NCBI RefSeq assembly: GCF_964275005.1
Contig: NC_092700.1
Coordinates: 17,579,649 to 17,643,648 of the forward strand
DNA length: 64,000 nucleotides
Origin: Diadema setosum
Taxonomy: Eukaryota > Echinodermata > Echinoidea > Diadematoida > Diadematidae
Direction of reading: 5' to 3'
Made by a program: the position numbers and the translations under genes. The notes beneath the pieces were generated by a model. The model was given only the letters and a program-made list of their open reading frames with translations, had not been told where the DNA came from and did no database searches. Below are positions 36,401 to 51,500 of the stretch, piece after piece. Each line of letters starts with the position of its first letter. Within the stretch, counting starts at the first letter, position 1.

Positions 36401-39400
36401 GGTTGTAACGAGGGAGGGGTCAGAGGCAAAAAAGGCTTTCCACTTTGAAGATAGCTAAATTGATGTCAAGTTAAACCTATAGAAGTTGTAGTCTGATATC
36501 TCCTTAACACATTCTAATCGATTTCATAAGACGAAAAGTTGTTTCAGGTCCGTAGAATTCATAATTTCAAGGGCAATGTCATAAGCCGTCATTTTGGTGT
36601 ACAAAGCCTATGGGGTTATAGCCGGGGAGGGGTCAGAGGAAAAAAAAGCGTTCCGCTTTGAAGATATCTAAATTGATGTCAAGATAAACATATAGAAGTT
36701 GTAGTCTGATATCTCCTTCACATATTCTAATCGATTTCATAAGAGGAAAAGTTGTTTCAGGTCCGTGAAATTGATAATTTCAAGGGCAATGTCTTAAGCC
36801 GTCATTTTGGTGTACAAAGCCTATGGGGTTATAGCCGGGGAGGGGTCAGAGGCAAAAAAAGTGTTCGGCTTCGAAGATATCTAAATTGCTGTCAAGGTAA
36901 ACCTATAGAAGTTGTAGTCTGATATCTCCTTCACACATTCTAATCGATTTCATAAGACGAAAAGTTGTTTCAGATCCGTAGAATTGATAATTTCAAGGGC
37001 AATGTCATAAGCCGTCATTTTCGTGTACAAAGCCTATAGGGTTGTAACGGGGGAGGGGTCAGAGGCAAAAAAAGCTTTCCACTTTGAAGATAACTAAATT
37101 GATGTCAAGATAAACCTCTAGAAGTTGTAGTTTGATAGCTCCTTCACACATTCTAATCGATTTCATAAGACGAAAACTTGTTTCAGGTCCGTAGAATTGA
37201 TAATTTCAAGGGCAATGTCATAAGCCTTCATTTTGGTGTACAAAGCCTGAGGGGTTGTAACGGGGGAGGGGTCAGAGGCAAAAAAAGCGTTCTGCTTTGA
37301 AGATAGCTAAATTGATGTCAAGATAAACCTATAGAAGTTGTAGTCTGATATCTCCTTCACACATTCTAACTGATTTCCTAAGACGAAAAATTGTTTCAGT
37401 TCCGTAGAATTCATAATATTTCAAGGGCAATGTCATAAGCCGTCATTTTCGTGTACAAAGCCTATGGGGTTATAGCCGGGGAGGGGTCAGAGGCAAGAAA
37501 AGCTTTCCACTTTGAAGATAACTAAACTGCAGGCACCGTAACACATTCTAATCGATTTCATAAGACGAAAAGTTGTTTCAGGTCCGTAGAATTCATAATT
37601 TCAAGGGCAATGTCATAAGCCGTCATTTTCGTGTACAAAGCCTATGGGGTTATATCCGGGGAGGGGTCAGAGGCAAAAAAAGCGTTCCGCTTTGAAGATA
37701 ACTAAATTGATGTCAAGATAAACATATAGAAGTTGTAGTCTGATATCTCCTTCACACATTTTAATCGATTTCATAAGACGAAAAGTTGTTTCATGTTCGT
37801 AGAATTGATCATTTTTGAAGGGCAATGTCATAAGCCGTCATTTTGGTGTACAAAGCCTAAGGGGTTGTAACGGGGAAGGGGTCAGAGGCAAAAAAAGCTT
37901 TCCGCTTTGAAGATAACTAAATTGATGTCAAGTTAAACCTATAGAAGTTGTAGTCTGATATCTCCTTCACACATTCTAATCAATTTCATAAGATGAAAAG
38001 TTGTTTCAGGTCCGTAGAATTCATAATTTCAAGAGCAATGTCATAAGCCGCCATTTTTGTGTACAATGCCTATGGGGTTATAGTCGGGGAGGGGACAGAG
38101 GCAAAAAAAAAGCGTTCCGCTTTGAAGATAACTAAATTGATGTCAAGATAAACCTAAAGAAGTTGTAGTCTGATATCTCCTTCACACATTTTAATCGATT
38201 TCATAAGACGAAAAGTTGTTTCATGTTCGTAGAATTGATCATTTTTCAAGGGCAATGTCATAAGCCGTCATTTTGGTGTACAAAGCCTAAGGGGTTGTAA
38301 CGGGGGAGGGGTCAGAGGCAAAAAAAGCGTTCCGCTTTGAAGATAACAAAATTGATGTCAAGATAAACCTATAGAAATTGTAGTCTGATCTCCTTCACAC
38401 ATTCTAATCGATTTCATAAGATATAAAGTTGTTTCAGGTCCGTAGAATTCATAATTTCAAGAGCAATGTCATAAGCCGTCATTTTGTATACAAAGCCTAA
38501 AGGGTTATAGCCGGGGAGGGGTCAGAGGCAAAAAAAGCGTTCCGATTTGAAGACAACTCAATTGATGTCAAGATAAACATATAGAAGTTGTAGTCTGATA
38601 TCTCCTTCACACATTCTAATCGATTTCATGAGACGAAAAGTTGTTTCAGGTCCGTAGAATTGATAATTTCAAGGGCAATGTCATAAGCCGACATTTTCGT
38701 GTACAAAGCCTATGGGGTTATAGCCGGGGAGGGGTCAGAGGCAAAAAAAGCGTTCCGCTTTGAAGATAACTAAATTGATGTCAAGATAAACATATAGAAG
38801 TTGTAGTCTGATATCTCCTTCACACATTCTAATCGATTTCATAAGATGAAAAGTTGTTTCAGGTCTGTAGAATTCATAATTTCAAGAGCAATGTCATAAG
38901 CCGTCAGTTTGGTGTCCAAAGCCTTAGGGTTTGTAACGGGGGAGGGGTCAGAGGCAAAAAAAGCTTTCCGCTTTGAAGATAACTAAATTGATGTCAAGTT
39001 AAACCTATAGAAGTTGTAGTCTGATATCTCCTTCACACATTCTAATCGATTTCAAAAGATGAAAAGTTGTTTCAGGTCCGTAGAATTCATAATTTCAAGA
39101 GCAATGTCATAAGCCGCCATTTTTGTGTATAAAGCCTAAGGGGTTATAGCCGGGGAGGGGTCGGAGGCAAAAAAAAAGCGTTCCGCTTTGAAGATAACTA
39201 AATTGATGTCAAGATAAACCTATAAAAGTTGTAGTCTGATATCTCCTTCACACATTCTAATCGATTTCATAAGAGGAAAAGTTGTTTCAGGTCCGTGAAA
39301 TTGATAATTTCAAGGGCAATGTCTTAAGCCGTCATTTTGGTGTACAAAGCCTATGGGGTTATAGCCGGGGAGGGGTCAGAGGCAAAAAAAGTGTTCAGCT

Positions 39401-42400
39401 TTGAAGATATCTAAATTGCTGTCAAGGTAAAAATATAGAAGTTGTAGTCTGATATCTCCTTCACACATTCTAATCGACTTCATAAGACGAAAAGTTGTTT
39501 CAGATCCGTAGAATTGATAATTTCAAGGGCAATGTCATAAGCCGTCATTTTCGTGTACAAAGCCTATGGGGTTACAGCCGTGGAGGGGTCAGAGGCAAAA
39601 AAAGCGTTCCGCTTTGAAGATAACTAAATTGATGTCAAGATAAACATATAGAAGTTGTAGTCTGATATCTCCTTCACACATTCTAATCGATTTCATAAGA
39701 TGAAAAGTTGTTTCAGGTCCGTAGAATTCATAATTTCAAGAGCAATGTCATAAGCCGTCATTTTGGAGTACAAAGCCTATAGGGTTGTAACGGGGGAGGG
39801 GTCAGAGGCAAAAAAAGCTTTCCACTTTGAAGATAACTAAATTGATGTCAAGATAAACCTCTAGAAGTTGTAGTCTGATAGCTCCTTCACACATTCTAAT
39901 CGATTTCATAAGACGAAAAGTTGTTTCAGGTAAGTAGAATTCATAATTTCAAGGGCAATGTCATAAGCCTTCATTTTGGTGTACAAAGCCTATGGGGTTG
40001 TAACGGGGGAGGGGTCAGAGGCAAAAAAAGCGTTCTGCTTTGAAGATAGCTAAATTGATGTCAAGATAAACCTATAGAAGTTGTAGTCTGATATCTCCTT
40101 CACACATTCTAATTGATTTCATAAGACGAAAAGTTGTTTCAGGTCCGTAGAATTCATAATTTCAAGAGCAATGTCAGAAGCCGTCATTTTCGTGTACAAA
40201 GCCTATTGGGTTATAGCCCGTTAGGGGTCAGAGGCAAAAAAAGCGTTCCGCTATGAAGATAACTAAATTGATGTCAAGATAAACCTATAGAAGTTGTAGT
40301 CTGATATCTCCTTCACACATTCAAATCGATATCATATAATGAAAAGTTGTTTCAGGTCCGTAGAATTCATAATTTCAAGAGCAATGTAATAAGCCGTCGT
40401 TTTGGTGTACAAAGCCTATGGGGTTGTAACGAGGGATGGGTCAGAGGCAAAAAAAGCTTTCCACTTTGAAGATAACTAAATTGATGTCAAGTTAAACCTA
40501 TAGAAGATGTAGTCTGATATCTCCTTAACACATTCTAATCGATTTCATAAGTCGAAAAGTTGTTTCAGGTCCGTAGAATTCATAATTTCAAGGGCAATGT
40601 CATAAGCCGTCATTTTCGTGTACAAAGCCTATGGGGTTATAGCCGGGGAGGGGTCAGAGGCAAAAAAAGCGTTCCGCTTTGAAGATAACTAAATTGATGT
40701 CAAGATAAACATATAGAAGTTGTAGTCTGATATCTCCTTCACACATTCTAATCGATTTCATAAGATGAAAAGTTGTTTCAGGTCCGTAGAATTCATAATT
40801 TCAAGAGCAATGTCATAAGCCGTCATTTTGGTGTACAAAGCCTTAAGGTTTGTAACGGGGGAGGGGTCAGAGGCAAAAAAAGCTTTCCGCTTTGAAGATA
40901 ACTAAATTGATGTCAAGTTAAACCTATAGAAGTTGTAGTCTGATATCTCCTTCACACATTCTAATCGATTTCATAAGACCAAAAGTTGTTTCAGGTCCGT
41001 AGAATTCATAATTTCAAGAAAAATGTCATGTAGGCCGTCATTTTGGTGTCCAAATCTTATGGGGTTATAACGGGGGAGGGGTCAGAGGCAAAAAAAGCGT
41101 TCCGCTTTGAAGATATCTATAAATTGATGTCAAGATAAACCTATAGAAGTTGTAGTCTGATATCTCCTTCACACATTCTAATTGATTTCATAAGAGGAAA
41201 AGTTGTTTCAGGTCCGTGAAATTGATAATTTCAAGGGCAATGTCTTAAGCCGTCGATCATTTTGGTGTCCAAAGCCTATGGGGTTATAGCCGGGGAGGGG
41301 TCAGAGGCAAAAAAAGTGTTCCGCTTTGAAGATATCTAAATTGCTGTCAAGATAAACCTATAGAAGTTGTAGTGTGATATCTCCTTCACACATTCTAATC
41401 GATTTCATAAGACGAAAAGTTGTTTCAGGTCCGTAGAATTCATAATTTCAAGGGCAATGTCATAAGCCGTCATTTTCGTGTACAAAGCCTATGGGGTTAT
41501 AGCCGGGGAGGGGTCAGAGGCAAAAAAAGCGTTCCGCTTTGAAGATAACTAAATTGATGTCAAGATAAACATATAGAAGTTGTAGTCTGATATCTCCTTC
41601 ACACATTCTAATCGATTTCATAAGATGAAAAGTTGTTTCAGGTCCGTAGAATTCATAATTTCAAGAGCAATGTCATAAGCCGTCATTTTGGTGTACAAAG
41701 CCTATGGGGTTGTAACGAGGGAGGGGTCAGAGGCAAAAAAAGCTTTCCACTTTGAAGATAGCTAAATTGATGTCAAGTTAAACCTATAGAAGTTGTAGTC
41801 TGATATCTCCTTAACACATTCTAATCGATTTCATAAGACGAAAAGTTGTTTCAGGTCCGTAGAATTCATAATTTCAAGGGCAATGTCATAAGCCGTCATT
41901 TTGGTGTACAAAGCCTATGGGGTTATAGCCGGGGAGGGGTCAGAGGAAAAAAAAGCGTTCCGCTTTGAAGATAACTAAATTGATGTCAAGATAAACATAT
42001 AGAAGTTGTAGTCTGATATCTCCTTCACATATTCTAATCGATTTCATAAGAGGAAAAGTTGTTTCAGGTCCGTGAAATTGATAATTTCAAGGGCAATGTC
42101 TTAAGCCGTCATTTTGGTGTACAAAGCCTATGGGGTTATAGCCGGGGAGGGGTCAGAGGCAAAAAAAGTGTTCGGCTTCGAAGATATCTAAATTGCTGTC
42201 AAGGTAAACCTATAGAAGTTGTAGTCTGATATCTCCTTCACACATTCTAATCGATTTCATAAGACGAAAAGTTGTTTCAGATCCGTAGAATTGATAATTT
42301 CAAGGGCAATGTCATAAGCCGTCATTTTCGTGTACAAAGCCTATAGGGTTGTAACGGGGGAGGGGTCAGAGGCAAAAAAAGCTTTCCACTTTGAAGATAA

Positions 42401-45400
42401 CTAAATTGATGTCAAGATAAACCTCTAGAAGTTGTAGTTTGATAGCTCCTTCACACATTCTAATCGATTTCATAAGACGAAAACTTGTTTCAGGTCCGTA
42501 GAATTGATCATTTCAAGGGCAATGTCATAAGCCTTCATTTTGGTGTACAAAGCCTGAGGGGTTGTAACGGGGGAGGGGTCAGAGGCAAAAAAAAGCGTTC
42601 TGCTTTGAAGATAGCTAAATTGATGTCAAGATAAACCTATAGAAGTTGTAGTCTGATATCTCCTTCACACATTCTAACTGATTTCCTAAGACGAAAAATT
42701 GTTTCAGTTCCGTAGAATTCATAATATTTCAAGGGCAATGTCATAAGCCGTCATTTTCGTGTACAAAGCCTATGGGGTTATAGCCGGGGAGGGGTCAGAG
42801 GCAAGAAAAGCTTTCCACTTTGAAGATAACTAAACTGCAGGCACCGTAACACATTCTAATCGATTTCATAAGACGAAAAGTTGTTTCAGGTCCGTAGAAT
42901 TCATAATTTCAAGGGCAATGTCATAAGCCGTCATTTTCGTGTACAAAGCCTATGGGGTTATATCCGGGGAGGGGTCAGAGGCAAAAAAAGCGTTCCGCTT
43001 TGAAGATAACTAAATTGATGTCAAGATAAACATATAGAAGTTGTAGTCTGATATCTCCTTCACACATTTTAATCGATTTCATAAGACGAAAAGTTGTTTC
43101 ATGTTCGTAGAATTGATCATTTTTCAAGGGCAATGTCATAAGCCGTCATTTTGGTGTACAAAGCCTAAGGGGTTGTAACGGGGAAGGGGTCAGAGGCAAA
43201 AAAGCTTTCCGCTTTGAAGATAACTAAATTGATGTCAAGTTAAACCTATAGAAGTTGTAGTCTGATATCTCCTTCACACATTCTAATCAAGTTCATAAGA
43301 TGAAAAGTTGTTTCAGGTCCGTAGAATTCATAATTTCAAGAGCAATGTCATAAGCCGCCATTTTTGTGTACAATGCCTATGGGGTTATAGTCGGGGAGGG
43401 GACAGAGGCAAAAAAAAAGCGTTCCGCTTTGAAGATAACTAAATTGATGTCAAGATAAACCTAAAGAAGTTGTAGTCTGATATCTCCTTCACACATTTTA
43501 ATCGATTTCATAAGACGAAAAGTTGTTTCATGTTCGTAGAATTGATCATTTTTCAAGGGCAATGTCTTAAGCCGTCATTTTGGTGTACAAAGCCTAAGGG
43601 GTTGTAACGGGGGAGGGGTCAGAGGCAAAAAAAGCGTTCCGCTTTGAAGATAACAAAATTGATGTCAAGATAAACCTATAGAAATTGTAGTCTGATCTCC
43701 TTCACACATTCTAATCGATTTCATAAGATATAAAGTTGTTTCAGGTCCGTAGAATTCATAATTTCAAGAGCAATGTCATAAGCCGTCATTTTGTATACAA
43801 AGCCTAAGGGGTTATAGCCGGGGAGGGGTCAGAGGCAAAAAAAGCGTTCCGATTTGAAGATAACTCAATTGATGTCAAGATAAACATATAGAAGTTGTAG
43901 TCTGATATCTCCTTCACACATTCTAATCGATTTCATGAGACGAAAAGTTGTTTCAGGTCCGTAGAATTGATAATTTCAAGGGCAATGTCATAAGCCGACA
44001 TTTTCGTGTACAAAGCCTATGGGGTTATAGCCGGGGAGGGGTCAGAGGCAAAAAAAGCGTTCCTCTTTGAAGATAACTAAATTGATGTCAAGATAAACAT
44101 ATAGAAGTTGTAGTCTGATATCTCCTTCACACATTCTAATCGATTTCATAAGATGAAAAGTTGTTTCAGGTCTGTAGAATTCATAATTTCAAGAGCAATG
44201 TCATAAGCCGTCATTTTGGTGTACAAAGCCTTAGGGTTTGTAACGGGGGAGGGGTCAGAGGCAAAAAAAGCTTTCCGCTTTGAAGATAACTAAATTGATG
44301 TCAAGTTAAACCTATAGAAGTTGTAGTCTGATATCTCCTTCACACATTCTAATCGATTTCAAAAGATGAAAAGTTGTTTCAGGTCCGTAGAATTCATAAT
44401 TTCAAGAGCAATGTCATAAGCCGCCATTTTTGTGTATAAAGCCTAAGGGGTTATAGCCGGGGAGGGGTCGGAGGCAAAAAAAAGCGTTCCGCTTTGAAGA
44501 TAACTAAATTGATGTCAAGATAAACCTATAAAAGTTGTAGTCTGATATCTCCTTCACACATTCTAATCGATTTCATAAGAGGAAAAGTTGTTTCAGGTCC
44601 GTGAAATTGATAATTTCAAGGGCAATGTCTTAAGCCGTCATTTTGGTGTACAAAGCCTATGGGGTTATAGCCGGGGAGGGGTCAGAGGCAAAAAAAGTGT
44701 TCAGCTTTGAAGATATCTAAATTGCTGTCAAGGTAAACCTATAGAAGTTGTAGTCTGATATCTCCTTCACACATTCTAATCGACTTCATAAGACGAAAAG
44801 TTGTTTCAGATCCGTAGAATTGATAATTTCAAGGGCAATGTCATAAGCCGTCATTTTCGTGTACAAAGCCTATGGGGTTACAGCCGTGGAGGGGTCAGAG
44901 GCAAAAAAAGCGTTCCGCTTTGAAGATAACTAAATTGATGTCAAGATAAACATATAGAAGTTGTAGTCTGATATCTCCTTCACACATTCTAATCGATTTC
45001 ATAAGATGAAAAGTTGTTTCAGGTCCGTAGAATTCATAATTTCAAGAGCAATGTCATAAGCCGTCATTTTGGAGTACAAAGCCTATAGGGTTGTAACGGG
45101 GGAGGGGTCAGAGGCAAAAAAAGCTTTCCACTTTGAAGAGAACTAAATTGATGTCAAGATAAACCTCTAGAAGTTGTAGTCTGATAGCTCCTTCACACAT
45201 TCTAATCGATTTCATAAGACGAAAAGTTGTTTCAGGTCCGTAGAATTCATAATTTCAAGGGCAATGTCATAAGCCTTCATTTTGGTGTACAAAGCCTATG
45301 GGGTTGTAACGGGGGAGGGGTCAGAGGCAAAAAAAGCGTTCTGCTTTGAAGATAGCTAAATTGATGTCAAGATAAACCTATAGAAGTTGTAGTCTGATAT

Positions 45401-45508
45401 CTCCTTCACACATTCTAATTGATTTCATAAGACGAAAAGTTGTTTCAGGTCCGTAGAATTCATAATTTCAAGAGCAATGTCAGAAGCCGTCATTTTCGTG
45501 TACAAAGC
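30410..45508. repeat. Higher-order repeat block C: 25-mer (~5,306 bp), about three copies
   Basis: Independent markers agree. 'tgtcatgtaggccgtc' lies at 30410, 35719 and 41024 (5,309 and 5,305). The truncated monomer lies at 32227, 37529 and 42837 (5,302 and 5,308). 'cattttgtatacaaagcc' lies at about 33178, 38486 and 43790, and 'ctattgggttatagcccg' at 34898, 40203 and 45509. Copies differ by only scattered bases, far less than monomers differ within a copy. One of the 25 monomers is the truncated one. Confidence 0.93.
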
Positions 45509-48500
45509 CTATTGGGTTATAGCCCGTTAGGGGTCAGAGGCAAAAAAAGCGTTCCGCTATGAAGATAACTAAATTGATGTCAAGATAAACCTATAGAAGT
45601 TGTAGTCTGATATCTCCTTCACACATTCAAATCGATATCATATAATGAAAAGTTGTTTCAGGTCCGTAGAATTCATAATTTCAAGAGCAATGTAACAAGC
45701 CGTCGTTTTGGTGTACAAAGCCTATGGGGTTGTAACGAGGGATGGGTCAGAGGCAAAAAAAGCTTTCCACTTTGAAGATAACTAAATTGATGTCAAGTTA
45801 AACCTATAGAAGATGTAGTCTGATATCTCCTTAACACATTCTAATCGATTTCATAAGTCGAAAAGTTGTTTCAGGTCCGTAGAATTCATAATTTCAAGGG
45901 CAATGTCATAAGCCGTCATTTTCGTGTACAAAGCCTATGGGGTTATAGCCGGGGAGTGGTCAGAGGAAAAAAAAGCGTTCCGCTTTGAAGATAACTAAAT
46001 TGATGTCAAGATAAACATATAGAAGTTGTAGTCTGATATCTCCTTCACACATTCTAATCGATTTCATAACATGAAAAGTTGTTTCAGGTCCGTAGAATCC
46101 ATAATTTCAAGAGCAATGTCATAAGCCGTCATTTTGGTGTACAAAGCCTATGGGGTTGTAACGGGGAAGGGGTCAGAGGCAAAAAAGCTTTCCGCTTTGA
46201 AGATAACTAAATTGATGTCAAGTTAAACCTATAGAAGTTGTAGTCTGATATCTCCTTCACACATTCTAATCAATTTCATAAGATGAAAAGTTGTTTCAGG
46301 TCCGTAGAATTCATAATTTCAAGAGCAATGTCATAAGCCGCCATTTTTGTGTACAATGCCTATGGGGTTATAGCCGGGGAGGGGTCGGAGGCAAAAAAAA
46401 GCGTTCCGCTTTGAAGATAACTCAATTGATGTCAAGATAAACATATAGAAGTTGTAGTCTGATATCTCCTACACACATTCTAATCGATTTCATGAGATGA
46501 AAAGTTGTTTCAGGTCCGTAGAATTCATAATTTCAAGAGCAATGTCATAAGCCGCCATTTTTGTGTACAATGCCTATGGGGTTATAGTCGGGGAGGGGAC
46601 AGAGGCAAAAAAAAAAGCGCTCCGCTTTGAAGATAACTAAATTGATGTCAAGATAAACCTAAAGAAGTTGTAGTCTGATATCTCCTTCACACATTTTAAT
46701 CGATTTCATAAGACGAAAAGTTGTTTCATGTTCGTAGAATTGATCATTTTTCAAGGGCAATGTCATAAGCCGTCATTTTGGTGTACAAAGCCTAAGGGGT
46801 TGTAACGGGGGAGGGGTCAGAGGCAAAAAAAGCGTTCCGCTTTGAAGATAACAAAATTGATGTCAAGATAAACCTACAGAAATTGTAGTCTGATCTCCTT
46901 CACACATTCTAATCGATTTCATAAGATATAAAGTTGTTTCAGGTCCGTAGAATTCATAATTTCAAGAGCAATGTCATAAGCCGTCATTTTGTATACAAAG
47001 CCTAAGGGGTTATAGCCGGGGAGGGGTCAGAGGCAAAAAAAGCGTTCCGATTTGAAGATAACTCAATTGATGTCAAGATAAACATATAGAAGTTGTAGTC
47101 TGATATCTCCTTCACACATTCTAATCGATTTCATGAGACGAAAAGTTGTTTCAGGTCCGTAGAATTCATAATTTCAAGGGCAATGTCATAAGCCGACATT
47201 TTCGTGTACAAAGCCTATGGGGTTATAGCCGGGGAGGGGTCAGAGGCAAAAAAAGCGTTCCGCTTTGAAGATAACTAAATTGATGTCAAGATAAACATAT
47301 AGAAGTTGTAGTCTGATATCTCCTTCACACATTCTAATCGATTTCATAAGATGAAAAGTTGTTTCAGGTCTGTAGAATTCATAATTTCAAGAGCAATGTC
47401 ATAAGCCGTCATTTTGGTGTACAAAGCCTTAGGGTTTGTAACGGGGGAGGGGTCAGAGGCAAAAAAGCTTTCCGCTTTGAAGATAACTAAATTGATGTCA
47501 AGTTAAACCTATAGAAGTTGTAGTCTGATATCTCCTTCACACATTCTAATCGATTTCAAAAGATGAAAAGTTGTTTCAGGTCCGTAGAATTCATAATTTC
47601 AAGAGCAATGTCATAAGCCGCCATTTTTGTGTATAAAGCCTAAGGGGTTATAGCCGGGGAGGGGTCGGAGGCAAAAAAAAGCGTTCCGCTTTGAAGATAA
47701 CTAAATTGATGTCAAGATAAACCTATAAAAGTTGTAGTCTGATATCTCCTTCACACATTCTAATCGATTTCATAAGAGGAAAAGTTGTTTCAGGTCCGTG
47801 AAATTGATAATTTCAAGGGCAATGTCTTAAGCCGTCATTTTGGTGTACAAAGCCTATGGGGTTATAGCCGGGGAGGGGTCAGAGGCAAAAAAAGTGTTCA
47901 GCTTTGAAGATATCTAAATTGCTGTCAAGGTAAACCTATAGAAGTTGTAGTCTGATATCTCCTTCACACATTCTAATCGACTTCATAAGACGAAAAGTTG
48001 TTTCAGATCCGTAGAATTGATAATTTCAAGGGCAATGTCATAAGCCGTCATTTTCGTGTACAAAGCCTATGGGGTTACAGCCGTGGAGGGGTCAGAGGCA
48101 AAAAAAGCGTTCCGCTTTGAAGATAACTAAATTGATGTCAAGATAAACATATAGAAGTTGTAGTCTGATATCTCCTTCACACATTCTAATCGATTTCATA
48201 AGATGAAAAGTTGTTTCAGGTCCGTAGAATTCATAATTTCAAGAGCAATGTCATAAGCCGTCATTTTGGAGTACAAAGCCTATAGGGTTGTAACGGGGGA
48301 GGGGTCAGAGGCAAAAAAAGCTTTCCACTTTGAAGATAACTAAATTGATGTCAAGATAAACCTCTAGAAGTTGTAGTCTGATAGCTCCTTCACACATTCT
48401 AATCGATTTCATAAGACGAAAACTTGTTTCAGGTCCGTAGAATTCATAATTTCAAGGGCAATGTCATAAGCCTTCATTTTGGTGTACAAAGCCTATGGGG

Positions 48501-51500
48501 TTGTAACGGGGGAGGGGTCAGAGGCAAAAAAAGCGTTCTGCTTTGAAGATAGCTAAATTGATGTCAAGATAAACCTATAGAAGTTGTAGTCTGATATCTC
48601 CTTCACACATTCTAATTGATTTCATAAGACGAAAAGTTGTTTCAGGTCCGTAGAATTCATAATTTCAAGAGCAATGTCAGAAGCCGTCATTTTCGTGTAC
48701 AAAGCCTATTGGGTTATAGCCCGTTAGGGGTCAGAGGCAAAAAAAGCGTTCCGCTATGAAGATAACTAAATTGATGTCAAGATAAACCTATAGAAGTTGT
48801 AGTCTGATATCTCCTTCACACATTCAAATCGATATCATATAATGAAAAGTTGTTTCAGGTCCGTAGAATTCATAATTTCAAGAGCAATGTAATAAGCCGT
48901 CGTTTTGGTGTACAAAGCCTATGGGGTTGTAACGAGGGATGGGTCAGAGGCAAAAAAAGCTTTCCACTTTGAAGATAACTAAATTGATGTCAAGTTAAAC
49001 CTATAGAAGATGTAGTCTGATATCTCCTTAACACATTCTAATCGATTTCATAAGTCGAAAAGTTGTTTCAGGTCCGTAGAATTCATAATTTCAAGGGCAA
49101 TGTCATAAGCCGTCATTTTCGTGTACAAAGCCTATGGGGTTATAGCCGGGGAGTGGTCAGAGGAAAAAAAAGCGTTCCGCTTTGAAGATAACTAAATTGA
49201 TGTCAAGATAAACATATAGAAGTTGTAGTCTGATATCTCCTTCACACATTCTAATCGATTTCATAACATGAAAAGTTGTTTCAGGTCCGTAGAATCCATA
49301 ATTTCAAGAGCAATGTCATAAGCCGTCATTTTGGTGTACAAAGCCTATGGGGTTGTAACGGGGAAGGGGTCAGAGGCAAAAAAGCTTTCCGCTTTGAAGA
49401 TAACTAAATTGATGTCAAGTTAAACCTATAGAAGTTGTAGTCTGATATCTCCTTCACACATTCTAATCAATTTCATAAGATGAAAAGTTGTTTCAGGTCC
49501 GTAGAATTCATAATTTCAAGAGCAATGTCATAAGCCGCCATTTTTGTGTACAATGCCTATGGGGTTATAGCCGGGGAGGGGTCGGAGGCAAAAAAAAGCG
49601 TTCCGCTTTGAAGATAACTCAATTGATGTCAAGATAAACATATAGAAGTTGTAGTCTGATATCTCCTACACACATTCTAATCGATTTCATGAGATGAAAA
49701 GTTGTTTCAGGTCCGTAGAATTCATAATTTCAAGAGCAATGTCATAAGCCGCCATTTTTGTGTACAATGCCTATGGGGTTATAGTCGGGGAGGGGACAGA
49801 GGCAAAAAAAAAAGCGTTCCACTTTGAAGATAACTAAATTGATGTCAAGATAAACCTAAAGAAGTTGTAGTCTGATATCTCCTTCACACATTTTAATCGA
49901 TTTCATAAGACGAAAAGTTGTTTCATGTTCGTAGAATTGATCATTTTTCAAGGGCAATGTCATAAGCCGTCATTTTGGTGTACAAAGCCTAAGGGGTTGT
50001 AACGGGGGAGGGGTCAGAGGCAAAAAAAGCGTTCCGCTTTGAAGATAACAAAATTGATGTCAAGATAAACCTACAGAAATTGTAGTCTGATCTCCTTCAC
50101 ACATTCTAATCGATTTCATAAGATATAAAGTTGTTTCAGGTCCGTAGAATTCATAATTTCAAGAGCAATGTCATAAGCCGTCATTTTGTATACAAAGCCT
50201 AAGGGGTTATAGCCGGGGAGGGGTCAGAGGCAAAAAAAGCGTTCCGATTTGAAGATAACTCAATTGATGTCAAGATAAACATATAGAAGTTGTAGTCTGA
50301 TATCTCCTTCACACATTCTAATCGATTTCATGAGACGAAAAGTTGTTTCAGGTCCGTAGAATTCATAATTTCAAGGGCAATGTCATAAGCCGACATTTTC
50401 GTGTACAAAGCCTATGGGGTTATAGCCGGGGAGGGGTCAGAGGCAAAAAAAGCGTTCCGCTTTGAAGATAACTAAATTGATGTCAAGATAAACATATAGA
50501 AGTTGTAGTCTGATATCTCCTTCACACATTCTAATCGATTTCATAAGATGAAAAGTTGTTTCAGGTCTGTAGAATTCATAATTTCAAGAGCAATGTCATA
50601 AGCCGTCATTTTGGTGTACAAAGCCTTAGGGTTTGTAACGGGGGAGGGGTCAGAGGCAAAAAAAGCTTTCCGCTTTGAAGATAACTAAATTGATGTCAAG
50701 TTAAACCTATAGAAGTTGTAGTCTGATATCTCCTTCACACATTCTAATCGATTTCAAAAGATGAAAAGTTGTTTCAGGTCCGTAGAATTCATAATTTCAA
50801 GAGCAATGTCATAAGCCGCCATTTTTGTGTATAAAGCCTAAGGGGTTATAGCCGGGGAGGGGTCGGAGGCAAAAAAAAGCGTTCCGCTTTGAAGATAACT
50901 AAATTGATGTCAAGATAAACCTATAAAAGTTGTAGTCTGATATCTCCTTCACACATTCTAATCGATTTCATAAGAGGAAAAGTTGTTTCAGGTCCGTGAA
51001 ATTGATAATTTCAAGGGCAATGTCTTAAGCCGTCATTTTGGTGTACAAAGCCTATGGGGTTATAGCCGGGGAGGGGTCAGAGGCAAAAAAAGTGTTCAGC
51101 TTTGAAGATATCTAAATTGCTGTCAAGGTAAACCTATAGAAGTTGTAGTCTGATATCTCCTCCACACATTCTAATCGACTTCATAAGACGAAAAGTTGTT
51201 TCAGATCCGTAGAATTGATAATTTCAAGGGCAATGTCATAAGCCGTCATTTTCGTGTACAAAGCCTATGGGGTTACAGCCGTGGAGGGGTCAGAGGCAAA
51301 AAAAGCGTTCCGCTTTGAAGATAACTAAATTGATGTCAAGATAAACATATAGAAGTTGTAGTCTGATATCTCCTTCACACATTCTAATCGATTTCATAAG
51401 ATGAAAAGTTGTTTCAGGTCCGTAGAATTCATAATTTCAAGAGCAATGTCATAAGCCGTCATTTTGGAGTACAAAGCCTATAGGGTTGTAACGGGGGAGG

